Positions 8,881 through 15,325 of a stretch of 16,008 bases of DNA are shown here, in pieces. Below the pieces are notes generated by a model, which worked only from the letters and a program-made list of their open reading frames with translations, was not told where the DNA came from and made no database searches. Position 1 is the first letter of the stretch. Each line of letters starts with the position of its first letter. The stretch spans positions 1 through 16,008 of the forward strand of contig CAJOQB010000029.1 of NCBI GenBank assembly GCA_905236405.1, written 5' to 3'. Source of the stretch: an uncultured Bacteroidales bacterium. Lineage in GTDB: Bacteria > Bacteroidota > Bacteroidia > Bacteroidales > P3. Position numbers and translations under genes: made by a program.

Positions 8881-9711
8881 ATGAATAAAGGAAAAACTCT
8901 CGTATTGTTGGTGTTTCTTGTCGCCGCATCGTTGGCGTTGGCTCAAGAAAACGACTCGTCGTCCGTGATGACGGACAAGGTGTTTACTGTGGGCGGCGTG
9001 ACGTTCTGCATGAAGCCGGTGCAGGGTGGCACCTTCACGATGGGGGCGACCGCAGAACAAGGCAAAACCATTTGGCATGATGAATATCCTACCCACGAGG
9101 TGACGGTGAGCAGTTTCTATATGGGAGAGACGGAGGTAACGCAGGCGTTGTGGGTGGCGGTAATGGGACGCGAACCGAAATACGCGAGAGGCCACCCTTG
9201 GCTTGAAGGGTGTGGACGTGGTGACAACTATCCGGCCTATTGTGTCAGCTACAAGACGATAACCAAGAAGTTCATCCCCAAGTTGGAAAAGATGACGGGA
9301 CAAAAGTTCCGTCTGCCGACGGAGGCGGAATGGGAGTATGCTGCCCGTGGCGGTCACAGCGGCGGCACGATGTACAGCGGCGGCAACAACATCGACCAAG
9401 TGGCGTGGTCGGGTTACAGAAAAAGAGACAGCGATCAATACCATCCTGTGAAAATGAAAAGCCCCAATGCGTTGGGTCTGTACGATATGAGTGGCAATGT
9501 CTGGGAGTGGTGCAGCGACTGGTACGATGCAAATTATTACAGCAGAAGCCCGAAAGACAACCCCATGGGACCTGACAAGGGCACAGAGCGAGTGTTACGT
9601 GGCGGTGCCATCGGATACACGGAATGGTCTTGCCGTGTGGCACGTCGCGGCCAAAACAAGCCCAATATGCTGAACCTCTCCTATGGTTTTCGCTTGGTCC
9701 TCTGTCCATAA
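8881..9711 (+). CDS. Exported SUMF1/FGE-sulfatase-domain protein (276 aa)
   Basis: ATG 8881 is followed by a signal peptide (MNKGKTLVLLVFLVAASLALAQ) and, from about residue 40, a single SUMF1 domain. Visible motifs are VQGGTFTMGA, YMGETEVTQALW, RLPTEAEWEYAARGG, GLYDMSGNVWEWCSDWY, VLRGG and YGFRLVLCP. It is a relative of the protein at 3609-4691 but lacks that protein's extra N-terminal beta domain. After RGG only one cysteine is present (position 9, about residue 251), so the catalytic pair of formylglycine-generating enzymes is missing and enzymatic sulfatase activation is unlikely. It is the last gene of the operon, 10 bases after the AsmA-like gene, and converges on the minus-strand cluster that ends at 9802. 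Confidence 0.88.
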   Translation: MNKGKTLVLLVFLVAASLALAQENDSSSVMTDKVFTVGGVTFCMKPVQGGTFTMGATAEQGKTIWHDEYPTHEVTVSSFYMGETEVTQALWVAVMGREPKYARGHPWLEGCGRGDNYPAYCVSYKTITKKFIPKLEKMTGQKFRLPTEAEWEYAARGGHSGGTMYSGGNNIDQVAWSGYRKRDSDQYHPVKMKSPNALGLYDMSGNVWEWCSDWYDANYYSRSPKDNPMGPDKGTERVLRGGAIGYTEWSCRVARRGQNKPNMLNLSYGFRLVLCP

Positions 9712-9801
9712 GGAAGTATAAAATACAGATTATGCACCCTTTTTGATTATTGAAATTTCATCGGGAGAGAGATAGTATAAAACGTTGACTTGCCGGATTA
9801 C
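9712..9801. other. Short convergent intergenic gap
   Basis: These 90 bases separate the plus-strand envelope operon from the minus-strand defence cluster. No GC-rich hairpin followed by a T-tract was found on either strand. The only repeat seen is a short AT-rich 9-mer, AGTATAAAA, at 9715-9723 and 9774-9782. The gap also marks a visible drop in GC, so it may be the left boundary of an acquired segment. Confidence 0.4.
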
Positions 9802-10209
9802 TTATTCGTTCTCGTCATTCCAATTCTCGGACATTTTGTTCAACCATTCACTGGTGCGAATCTTGGCATTTGCCTTTCTTTCAAGTTCTCTTGTTTTCTT
9901 TATGGATTCTATTTCCTCCGGTGTGATTGGAGGTATTTGGTACAATTCTTCGAGGGAATAAGAGCCCGCTTCCCCCTCGATGAACACATGCCCGCCGTAG
10001 GTGGCCACAACACGCAAAAAATTGGTAACACTTATTCTTCCACCTTCCTCAACTCTCCGAAGTTTCTCAGGTTTGTAGCCTATCAATTTGGCAGCCTCTT
10101 CTAATGAGTATCCTGCTTCCTTGCGGAATCTGTATAGAGCATGTCCCACATTAGCATAAATATGATTTCTTCTCTCTTCGGCTATTACAGTATAATCAAC
10201 GTTTCCCAT
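9802..10209 (-). CDS. XRE-family helix-turn-helix protein
   Basis: Starting at the ATG at 10209, this encodes 135 residues. Residues about 20-75 fit an XRE/Cro-type helix-turn-helix: NVGHALYRFRKEAGYSLEEAAKLIGY, with a later RRVEEGGRISV and a hydrophobic LRVVATYGGHVFIEG. The C-terminal third is charged and probably helical (PPITPEEIESIKKTRELERKAN). An A-rich stretch precedes ATG 10209, as is common for Bacteroidota starts. The same frame stays open upstream to 10431, with alternative starts at ATG 10266 and TTG 10362, so the N-terminus is uncertain. It is the last gene of the minus-strand cluster, about 290 bases after the small protein gene. A regulator of the restriction-modification genes is an inference from position; classical C proteins are shorter and usually sit next to the R gene. 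Confidence 0.75.
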   Translation of the reverse strand: MGNVDYTVIAEERRNHIYANVGHALYRFRKEAGYSLEEAAKLIGYKPEKLRRVEEGGRISVTNFLRVVATYGGHVFIEGEAGSYSLEELYQIPPITPEEIESIKKTRELERKANAKIRTSEWLNKMSENWNDENE

Positions 10210-10501
10210 CGTGTTTTTATTTACTGATTTCGACACTTGTTCGTTTTCTCCCGAGTATTCAAGCATACTTGCGGCTTTATAAGTGTTGACGGCTTGAGGC
10301 CGTTGACAGCTATCGTGAAAATATGTCTTGAATGCGTTCTTTTTCAGGGAGGGAACGGCCAACCCCTTGAAATATTGTATGTCGACTTCTATAATAAGAC
10401 AATCGAGGTCGCCCCGCTTCGCATGAAATATTTAAAAGCTTTTATTTTTCGTCGACGGAATAATTGTTGTGGGATAAATATATTCTTCCGTCTGTTTCGA
10501 A
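10210..10501 (-). other. Upstream region of the XRE gene; open frame without an ATG start
   Basis: These 292 bases lie between the small protein gene and the chosen XRE start. The XRE frame remains open here from 10431, and its translation looks protein-like (for example KKNAFKTYFHDSCQRPQ). However, the only ATG is at 10266, and no TAnnTTTG promoter box was found on the minus strand. It may be a real N-terminal extension, a remnant of a truncated gene, or a non-coding leader. It contains a hairpin at 10284-10308 and a 12-base AT-rich palindrome (TAAAAGCTTTTA) at 10433-10444. Confidence 0.35.
10284..10308. promoter_or_regulatory. Hairpin/dyad upstream of the XRE gene
   Basis: ACGGC (10289-10293) pairs with GCCGT (10299-10303) around the loop TTGAG. 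With G-T pairs the stem extends outward to TGT/ACA, and the hexamer GTTGAC also flanks it as a direct repeat. No T-tract follows on either strand, so it is not a typical terminator. An operator for the neighbouring XRE protein is possible but unproven. Confidence 0.35.
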
Positions 10502-10846
10502 TTATTGCATCACTCTCCCCAGGAATGTATCCGTGAAAGCGCGTTGAAATCGTAATGTTATCATTTGGTAGTCGGGGAGGCTCTCGAGGTATTCCAGTTC
10601 AAGAACAAAACGAGGGGCTTTGAGGTCTTTCTTGGTTTCGGGATGCACTTCGGTCTTGCTTCCTAAACGCAGGAGTTTGATGAGATAAATGTCTCTCACA
10701 CCCTTGCCCTTGATATAGGGCATGAAGTAGTACAGCTTGTTGAGTGCAATGGTTGATGGGAACTTACGTATCGAGTCGGTATAGTAAATCTTAGTCGGTT
10801 TCTCTGTGAGGAAATACTCCTGATTGTCCTTCTTCACAAGACCCAC
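10502..10846 (-). CDS. Small protein of unknown function downstream of the DpnA-like methylase
   Basis: I do not recognise this family. From the GTG at 10846 the product is 114 residues, basic and strand-rich (KIYYTDSIRKFPSTIALNKL, YLIKLLRLGSKTEVHPE, RFVLELEYLESLPDYQMI), with no membrane segment or signal peptide. The frame is open upstream to 10897, overlapping the end of the methylase gene. That extension translates as a plausible protein start (KIEILDSSKRLLVGLVKK) but contains no ATG, GTG or TTG. The true start may therefore be GTG 10846, a rare ATA/ATT codon, or a lost ATG. It follows the methylase stop by 34 bases, so it is probably cotranscribed with the restriction-modification genes and may be an accessory protein of that system. 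That role is inferred from position alone. Confidence 0.6.
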   Translation of the reverse strand: MGLVKKDNQEYFLTEKPTKIYYTDSIRKFPSTIALNKLYYFMPYIKGKGVRDIYLIKLLRLGSKTEVHPETKKDLKAPRFVLELEYLESLPDYQMITLRFQRAFTDTFLGRVMQ

Positions 10847-10880
10847 CAGCAGCCGCTTCGATGAATCGAGTATTTCTATT

Positions 10881-11756
10881 TTAGAAAGGCAAATCCATTA
10901 CAGTCTCATCCTCGCTTGCGAAGAGAGTCAGTTCTGACACCTTAGATTTCGCTATGTCCTTTATCTTTAAGCGGTAGTTGGCATATGTGTGAGTGTTCTC
11001 TATTTCTATTCTACGTTTCCGACTCATCTCGGCAAAATCGGACTCACGTTCTATACCAAGGAAACGGCGACCGATAAGGTTGGCGGCGATGCCTGTTGTC
11101 GACGACCCGGCAAACGGGTCAAGTATCCATGCGTTTCTTTCGGTCGAGGCAAGGATGATTCGGGTCAAAAGAGCCAATGGTTTCTGTGTCGGATGTTTTC
11201 CGCACGATTTCTCCCATGGGGCGATTGCCGGAAGCCGCCAAACATCGGTCATCTGTTTGTCGTCGTTCAACTGCTTCATCAGTTCGTAATTGAAATAATG
11301 AGGCGTTTTGACAGATTTGCGAGCCCATATGATGAATTCTGTAGAATAGGTAAAGTACCGACAGGAAATATTGGGTGGCGGATTAGTCTTGGCCCATGTC
11401 ACAACGTTGAGTATCTTGAAGCCAAGTTCCGTGAGGCTGTTGGCTACAGAGAAAATGTTGTGATAGTTGCCACATATCCAAATCGTCCCGTTCTCTTTCA
11501 GTTTCTCCCGACACAAGCCTATCCATCGTTTGTTGTACTCGTTCATCTCCTCGGGGCTTTTTCCTCTGTCCCAATCGCCTTTGTTGACGCTGACAATCTT
11601 CCCCGCCTGATAGCTGATACCGTCATTGGAGAGGAAATATGGCGGGTCAGCGAAAATCATATCGAACTTGAAGTTGAACTGTGGCAATAGCTCAAAGGTA
11701 TCGCCACAGAGCAAGTTAAAGTCGTGGTTGGGGGATTTATAATATGGCGTTATCAT
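10881..11756 (-). CDS. dpnA: DpnA-like GATC adenine-N6 DNA methyltransferase (M2)
   Basis: The 291-residue product has beta-class motif order: the catalytic DPPY motif first (FADPPYFLSNDGIS, D37-Y40) and the AdoMet-binding motif late (ILDPFAGSSTTG, 211-222). It closely resembles pneumococcal DpnA as I know it, including VSVNKGDWD, KTNPPPNISCRYFTYSTE and GKHPTQKP. In that species the enzyme methylates adenine in GATC and also acts on single-stranded DNA, protecting incoming transforming DNA. GATC specificity here is inferred from similarity and from the adjacent DpnII gene. Its ATG overlaps the endonuclease stop by four bases (ATGA), so translation is likely coupled to the endonuclease gene. 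The symbol is used by homology. Confidence 0.9.
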   Translation of the reverse strand: MITPYYKSPNHDFNLLCGDTFELLPQFNFKFDMIFADPPYFLSNDGISYQAGKIVSVNKGDWDRGKSPEEMNEYNKRWIGLCREKLKENGTIWICGNYHNIFSVANSLTELGFKILNVVTWAKTNPPPNISCRYFTYSTEFIIWARKSVKTPHYFNYELMKQLNDDKQMTDVWRLPAIAPWEKSCGKHPTQKPLALLTRIILASTERNAWILDPFAGSSTTGIAANLIGRRFLGIERESDFAEMSRKRRIEIENTHTYANYRLKIKDIAKSKVSELTLFASEDETVMDLPF

Positions 11757-12577
11757 CCTTTCAAGTCGGCAATGAATGAACTTATGCTTGTGAGATTATA
11801 CACGTTTGGTATGATAGAATATGCTTCTTGAAGTTTGTTCCTGGCGTTGTTCCACCCGATGCCATCCGTAATCCATACAAACTCAAAGCCGTGAACGGAG
11901 TTAATCTTAGGAGCAATATCCGAATAAGAACGTGCAACCTCGTTTAACTTACTACCGCCACCACTATAGAAATTTACTTCTATCAGATAGGTCTTGTCTT
12001 TGGCCTTGATAACAAAGTCAAAGCGCTTCTCATCGTCACCAAGAACCTTTGTAATCTCAGGCCATTCGCTTGAATAAACCTCTTGACGATAATGAATGCC
12101 GTTCTTGTCGAGGATACGTGCCACCATGCCTTCCATCACATGTCCGCTTCGGTTTTTACGAGCATTCGTGTCCAGTCCCGTCTCTATGCCAAAAACATAA
12201 TCAACAAGGTCGTTGATTTTCTTTGATTGGAAAACCTCTGTCAATCCTGTGTTGTCGAGGAATTCCATTACACCATCAACCGACTCAAACAGGGAGTCAA
12301 GGACAACACAGTTTCCCAGACTATCAAGAACTTTTTTCTTGCCCTCACTACGAACTGCGATTAGTATGTCCATCACATTGAAAGCGGACTTATCACGTTT
12401 CCATATTGTTTCAACTGACTTTCGCATGTCTGAAGAACCAATGAGGCTGTTCAGCATACAAAGGCTGAGTTTAATATCCTTAACATTCTGTGAAATCTTA
12501 TCGAAATCACAAAAGAAATCTAATGTCTGATTCGTCTCTTGAAGCTGAGACATGAACTTATTGAAATCTTTAGCCAT
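11753..12577 (-). CDS. dpnB: DpnII-family type II restriction endonuclease
   Basis: The 274-residue product matches the DpnII family, which cuts unmethylated GATC in double-stranded DNA. Shared blocks include LNSLIGSS, NDLVDYVFGIETGLDTNARKNRSGHVMEG (about 122-150) and KRFDFVI (184-190). LIEVNFYSGGGSKLNEVARSY (198-218) and FVWITDGIGWNNARNKL follow. The FDFVI...LIEVN region supplies a PD-(D/E)XK-like active site (D187, E200), with Asn in place of the usual Lys, as in this family. Length is close to pneumococcal DpnII. The start ATG 12577 is preceded on its strand by a GAGG ribosome-binding site. The gene sits between the two methylase genes, 54 bases after M1 and overlapping M2. That order differs from the pneumococcal M-A-R arrangement. 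Confidence 0.92.
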   Translation of the reverse strand: MAKDFNKFMSQLQETNQTLDFFCDFDKISQNVKDIKLSLCMLNSLIGSSDMRKSVETIWKRDKSAFNVMDILIAVRSEGKKKVLDSLGNCVVLDSLFESVDGVMEFLDNTGLTEVFQSKKINDLVDYVFGIETGLDTNARKNRSGHVMEGMVARILDKNGIHYRQEVYSSEWPEITKVLGDDEKRFDFVIKAKDKTYLIEVNFYSGGGSKLNEVARSYSDIAPKINSVHGFEFVWITDGIGWNNARNKLQEAYSIIPNVYNLTSISSFIADLKG

Positions 12578-12584
12578 ATCCTCT

Positions 12585-12605
12585 TTATTGTGGCGAAATC
12601 GCCAT
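12585..12605 (-). promoter_or_regulatory. Dyad and seven-codon mini-ORF just ahead of the restriction gene
   Basis: In the 54-base gap between M1 and the endonuclease gene, TGGCGA (12591-12596) and TCGCCA (12599-12604) form a perfect 6-base dyad with a 2-base centre. In the minus-strand transcript it can fold as UGGCG-AUUU-CGCCA. The same bases encode a mini-ORF, ATG at 12605 to TAA at 12585 (MAISPQ), ending 7 bases before the endonuclease ATG and overlapping its purine-rich ribosome-binding region. It could slow endonuclease translation or bind a regulator. Both are inferences. Confidence 0.35.
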
Positions 12606-12631
12606 GTTTAATTGTATCGAATTCGGTATTT

Positions 12632-13612
12632 TTAATTTACAGCAGCATAATCAGGGGCGTTTTCTGCTGCATACATTGGTTCCAATTCTGGTACAACGTA
12701 TTCAACACGTGGACGGGCTTTCGTTTCTACATAGTTGTGCACAAGAATCTCCGTCAGTTTTCCACGCTTGTTTGGGTTGGAGTTAATGTTACGCGAAGCC
12801 CAGACCCTTTCTATTTTATACGCTTCGTAAAGCACATCGAAGAAATTGTCTTTCTCATTCTTGCCCTTGCAATCGGAATTGCTGAGCATGAAATGGAAAC
12901 CAGCTTCGTTAACTCGGTCGCAAAATTCTTTCAGTCGAATTTGTGCGAGGTCGTTGAATGCTTCCTTGGCATAGTCGTTGAAGCTGGAAGTGTCGCTGAG
13001 AGGGCGATAAGGCGGGTCAAAATAGAACAGTGTGCGTCCTTGTGCCCTGTCGAAGGTCTGTTGATAGTCACCTGTCATTATCTCTACATTTTGCAGTAGT
13101 TCACTATCGGCATATATCGTTATCGGGTCGCAGATAGTGGGTTTCTCATAGCGACCGAATGGCACGTTAAAGAGACCCGACTTGTTGACGCGATAGAGAC
13201 CATTGAAGCAGGTGCGGTTCAGAAAGAAGAATAAAGTGGTATTCCTTATTGGTGAGAGGGATTTGGTATTGAACTCATCTCGTATCAGCATATAGAACTG
13301 TTTGCGTTCCTCTTCTGATTTCAGTAAATAGTATTCATGCTGAATTTCTTTGAGAGAATCGACAAGTTCTGTCGGGTTGTCACGTACAACCTTGTAGCTG
13401 GTTGTAAGGTCGGCGTTGATGTCGTTAATGACTGCTGTTTTGATGTTTTTGTGGTTTTGAAGCATATGGAACAGCATCGCTCCTCCTCCCACAAAGGGTT
13501 CAATGTAAGTAACATTCTCCCATCTGTCAAAGTCAGCTGGCAGCAACGCCTCCAGTTGTTCGATGAGCTGGCCTTTTCCTCCAACCCACTTGATGAATGG
13601 TTTCGCTTTCAT
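12632..13612 (-). CDS. dpnM: Dam/DpnM-type GATC adenine-N6 DNA methyltransferase (M1)
   Basis: This 326-residue alpha-class adenine methylase has all the Dam-family landmarks. They are FIKWVGGKGQLI (6-17), the AdoMet-binding EPFVGGGAMLF (38-48), DINADL (64-69), NRTCFNGLYRVNKSGLFNVPFG (132-153) and the catalytic DPPY (199-202, YFDPPYRPL). In this family the target is the adenine of GATC, protecting the host from the adjacent DpnII-type enzyme. The C-terminus carries a short extra tail (VPELEPMYAAENAPDYAAVN) beyond the usual end. Its ATG shares one base with the stop of the upstream zinc-finger gene, so the two are probably translated in tandem. Being upstream of the endonuclease gene favours methylation before cutting. 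Confidence 0.93.
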   Translation of the reverse strand: MKAKPFIKWVGGKGQLIEQLEALLPADFDRWENVTYIEPFVGGGAMLFHMLQNHKNIKTAVINDINADLTTSYKVVRDNPTELVDSLKEIQHEYYLLKSEEERKQFYMLIRDEFNTKSLSPIRNTTLFFFLNRTCFNGLYRVNKSGLFNVPFGRYEKPTICDPITIYADSELLQNVEIMTGDYQQTFDRAQGRTLFYFDPPYRPLSDTSSFNDYAKEAFNDLAQIRLKEFCDRVNEAGFHFMLSNSDCKGKNEKDNFFDVLYEAYKIERVWASRNINSNPNKRGKLTEILVHNYVETKARPRVEYVVPELEPMYAAENAPDYAAVN

Positions 13613-13956
13613 TAATTATTCGTTTTATATGTTTTCGAGTTTTCAAACCATGTAGTCCAATAAGTGTCGCCATTGCCGTCATCATAGAGTTCTTTATACT
13701 CTTCATCAGAAAGATGTTTGTGTAAGCATTCATCCGAACAATAAGTGTCACATCCGTCAACAACATAGCCCTCAATCATCGGTTTGCCGCACTCATCGCA
13801 AACACGAAAACAATCCAACTGTTCACTCAATTCGTTCCAAAAGTCAATGTCTGTCGTTTGGGACATGATTCCCGGTCCGTATTTATCCCACAAAATCGGT
13901 ATCAGTTTGCATTCTTCGATGAGAAAATCAAAAACTATTTTGTTGCTATATTCCAT
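13612..13956 (-). CDS. Small four-cysteine zinc-finger-like protein
   Basis: The product is a 114-residue acidic protein. Residues 53-77 hold CDEC...CSDEC (C53, C56, C73, C77), a CxxC-16-CxxxC spacing expected to bind zinc in a treble-clef-like fold. An acidic tail follows (HLSDEEYKELYDDGNGDTYWTTWFE). Small proteins with this CDECGKPM...YCSDECL pattern are, to my recollection, found on phages and mobile elements across Firmicutes and Bacteroidota; I know of no proven function. The N-terminal half is helical and uncharacterised. The stop codon overlaps the M1 methylase start by one base, so it is the first gene of the restriction-modification transcript or is read through from the nuclease gene. 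A regulatory or DNA-binding role is speculative. Confidence 0.8.
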   Translation of the reverse strand: MEYSNKIVFDFLIEECKLIPILWDKYGPGIMSQTTDIDFWNELSEQLDCFRVCDECGKPMIEGYVVDGCDTYCSDECLHKHLSDEEYKELYDDGNGDTYWTTWFENSKTYKTNN

Positions 13957-14054
13957 TTCATGCTGCGTTAGATAAAGCCTTTTCGCGTTGTCTGTTTCTT
14001 TGTTTGTCTTGATATTATTTGTTTTCTATATAAACATATCGGTCACATAAGCTT

Positions 14055-15086
14055 TTATTCGGTTCCATCTTCCGCCACGATTTTCCCTACAATCTGTCGC
14101 AAACGCTCCGTGTCGGGCAGATAAAGTTCGTATTTCGACACAAAAAGATTGGTGTTCATGCCATAGGTGGTATATTCCACCAACAAGTCGTCCTTATAAT
14201 GTGAGAGAATAATGCCAATAGGCGGATTGTCTTCAGGCTGATTCTCTTCCTTGGCAAAATAGCCAAGATACATATTCATCTGTCCAATGTCTTCATGCTG
14301 TACCCCATCGCGTTTTAGGTCAATCAGAACAAAACAACGCAGTATGCGGTGATAAAACACCAGGTCACAGTGATAGTGGCGGTTGTTAATGGTAATGGGA
14401 TACTGCCGCTTCACAAACGTGAAGCCCTTCCCCATTTCAAGCAGGAACATCTGCAAGTTATCGATGATACGCTGCTCCAACAACGTTTCCGAGTAACGGT
14501 AGTCTTCCTGCATTCCAAGAAACTCCAAAGTGTAGCTGTCGCGAACAACATCCTCTGGTTTCTGAATGCTGATCCCCTCTTTGGCCAATGCAAGCACACC
14601 CTCCTTGTCTTTGCTGGCTGCCAATCGGAGATATAATGCCGAACTCATCTGTCGTTTCAAGGTACGCACATCCCACTTCTGGGCAATACACTCTTTCTCG
14701 TAGAAACTGCGTTCAAGATTGTCATCCGCCTTTATCAGTTCGCAAATATGCGACCACGTTAGATTGTCAGACAGTGTCTGACAATCTGGATAAAAAAGAT
14801 AGAACTTTCTCATATTTACGAGATTAGGACGACTAAAACCTCGTCCAAAGCGTGCCGTAAGTTGATGTGAGAGTTTGGTCAATGTGGAAGTGCCGTATGC
14901 CACCTTGGCCTGTCCGCCTTGTTCATACTCCACGATATACTTCCCGATCTGCCAATAGGATTGAGTCATTGTGGCATTTATATGTGAGGCCACTTTTCTG
15001 CGTGCGTCGTTGATGGCCATTGATATGTTGTCTATCAATGGTTTCAGCGTTGGGCTGCTTTCTTTTATTGCAATGTCTTTTGCCAT
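14055..15086 (-). CDS. DUF1016/YhcG-type PDDEXK nuclease-domain protein
   Basis: The 343-residue product matches the YhcG (PDDEXK_nuclease, DUF1016) family. The N-terminal helical domain (about 15-155) contains SYWQIGKYIVEYEQGG, FGRGFSRPNLVNMRKFY, LTWSHICELI and FYEKECIAQKWDVRTLKRQ. The C-terminal PDDEXK domain (about 180-335) has LEQRIIDNLQMFLLEMGKGFTF, the catalytic strands HCDLVFYHRILRCFVLIDLKR (D241, D256, K258) and QMNMYLGYFA. It ends with PPIGIILSHYKDDLLVEYTTYG. The family is often found near restriction-modification and other defence genes; its substrate is not established. Here DLK replaces the more usual ELK, which keeps an acidic residue. ATG 15086 is the only sensible start. It has its own promoter at 15215-15246 and lies 98 bases upstream of the zinc-finger gene, possibly in one transcript. 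Confidence 0.9.
   Translation of the reverse strand: MAKDIAIKESSPTLKPLIDNISMAINDARRKVASHINATMTQSYWQIGKYIVEYEQGGQAKVAYGTSTLTKLSHQLTARFGRGFSRPNLVNMRKFYLFYPDCQTLSDNLTWSHICELIKADDNLERSFYEKECIAQKWDVRTLKRQMSSALYLRLAASKDKEGVLALAKEGISIQKPEDVVRDSYTLEFLGMQEDYRYSETLLEQRIIDNLQMFLLEMGKGFTFVKRQYPITINNRHYHCDLVFYHRILRCFVLIDLKRDGVQHEDIGQMNMYLGYFAKEENQPEDNPPIGIILSHYKDDLLVEYTTYGMNTNLFVSKYELYLPDTERLRQIVGKIVAEDGTE
14761..14787. repeat. 27-base palindrome inside the DUF1016 nuclease gene
   Basis: AGATTGTCAGACA (14761-14773) and its exact reverse complement (14775-14787) flank one central base. It encodes DCQTLSDNLT in the N-terminal domain of the nuclease. A 13-base perfect arm is not expected by chance in 16 kb. 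The 9-mer TGTCTGACA in its right arm recurs as the last nine bases of the window. Confidence 0.85.
15017..15041. repeat. 9-bp hairpin near the start of the DUF1016 nuclease gene
   Basis: CCATTGATA (15017-15025) and TATCAATGG (15033-15041) are perfect complements around a 7-base loop. In the transcript the hairpin lies about 45-70 bases after the start codon. It may be incidental to the codons for IDNISMAI, or it may affect translation. Confidence 0.6.
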
Positions 15087-15214
15087 TATCTATTCAACTA
15101 AGTCAACACATGCAGCATCCAAAGGTGGCCCCTTGTCTATCGCTGCTTTCTCGCGTTGCCTGTTACTTTGTTTATTTAGTTATCATTTGTATCCTATGTC
15201 ATTATTTTGAACTG

Positions 15215-15246
15215 CAAAATTACAAACAATTGCTGGAACAGCCAAA
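15215..15246 (-). promoter_or_regulatory. Bacteroidota-type promoter for the DUF1016 nuclease gene
   Basis: Read on the minus strand, TTTG (15246-15243) is followed after 20 bases by TAATTTTG (15222-15215). This matches TTTG-N19-21-TAnnTTTG. Transcription would start near 15208, leaving a leader of about 120 bases before the ATG at 15086. It may also serve the downstream restriction-modification genes. Confidence 0.65.
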
Positions 15247-15325
15247 AATATTTTGTTCGAGCAACCTTGTGTCCAAAATAAATAGCCACATGGAGCCTCG
15301 TAGAGAAATAACGAATTATAAAAAC

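Noticed and set aside
9715..9782. Direct repeat AGTATAAAA as possible target-site duplication
   Set aside because: Nine AT-rich bases about 50 apart with no element between them are easily due to chance.
9802..10209. Classic restriction-modification C (controller) protein
   Set aside because: The HTH protein is larger than typical C proteins, lies at the far end of the cluster instead of next to the endonuclease gene, and no C-box was seen.
10433..10444. AT-rich palindrome TAAAAGCTTTTA as terminator after the small protein gene
   Set aside because: The stem is almost all A-T and has no separate loop or proper T-tract.
12539..13099. 186-codon plus-strand open frame across the methylase gene
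   Set aside because: It lies antisense to the Dam-type methylase with its intact motifs, and looks like a by-product of AT-rich codon use.
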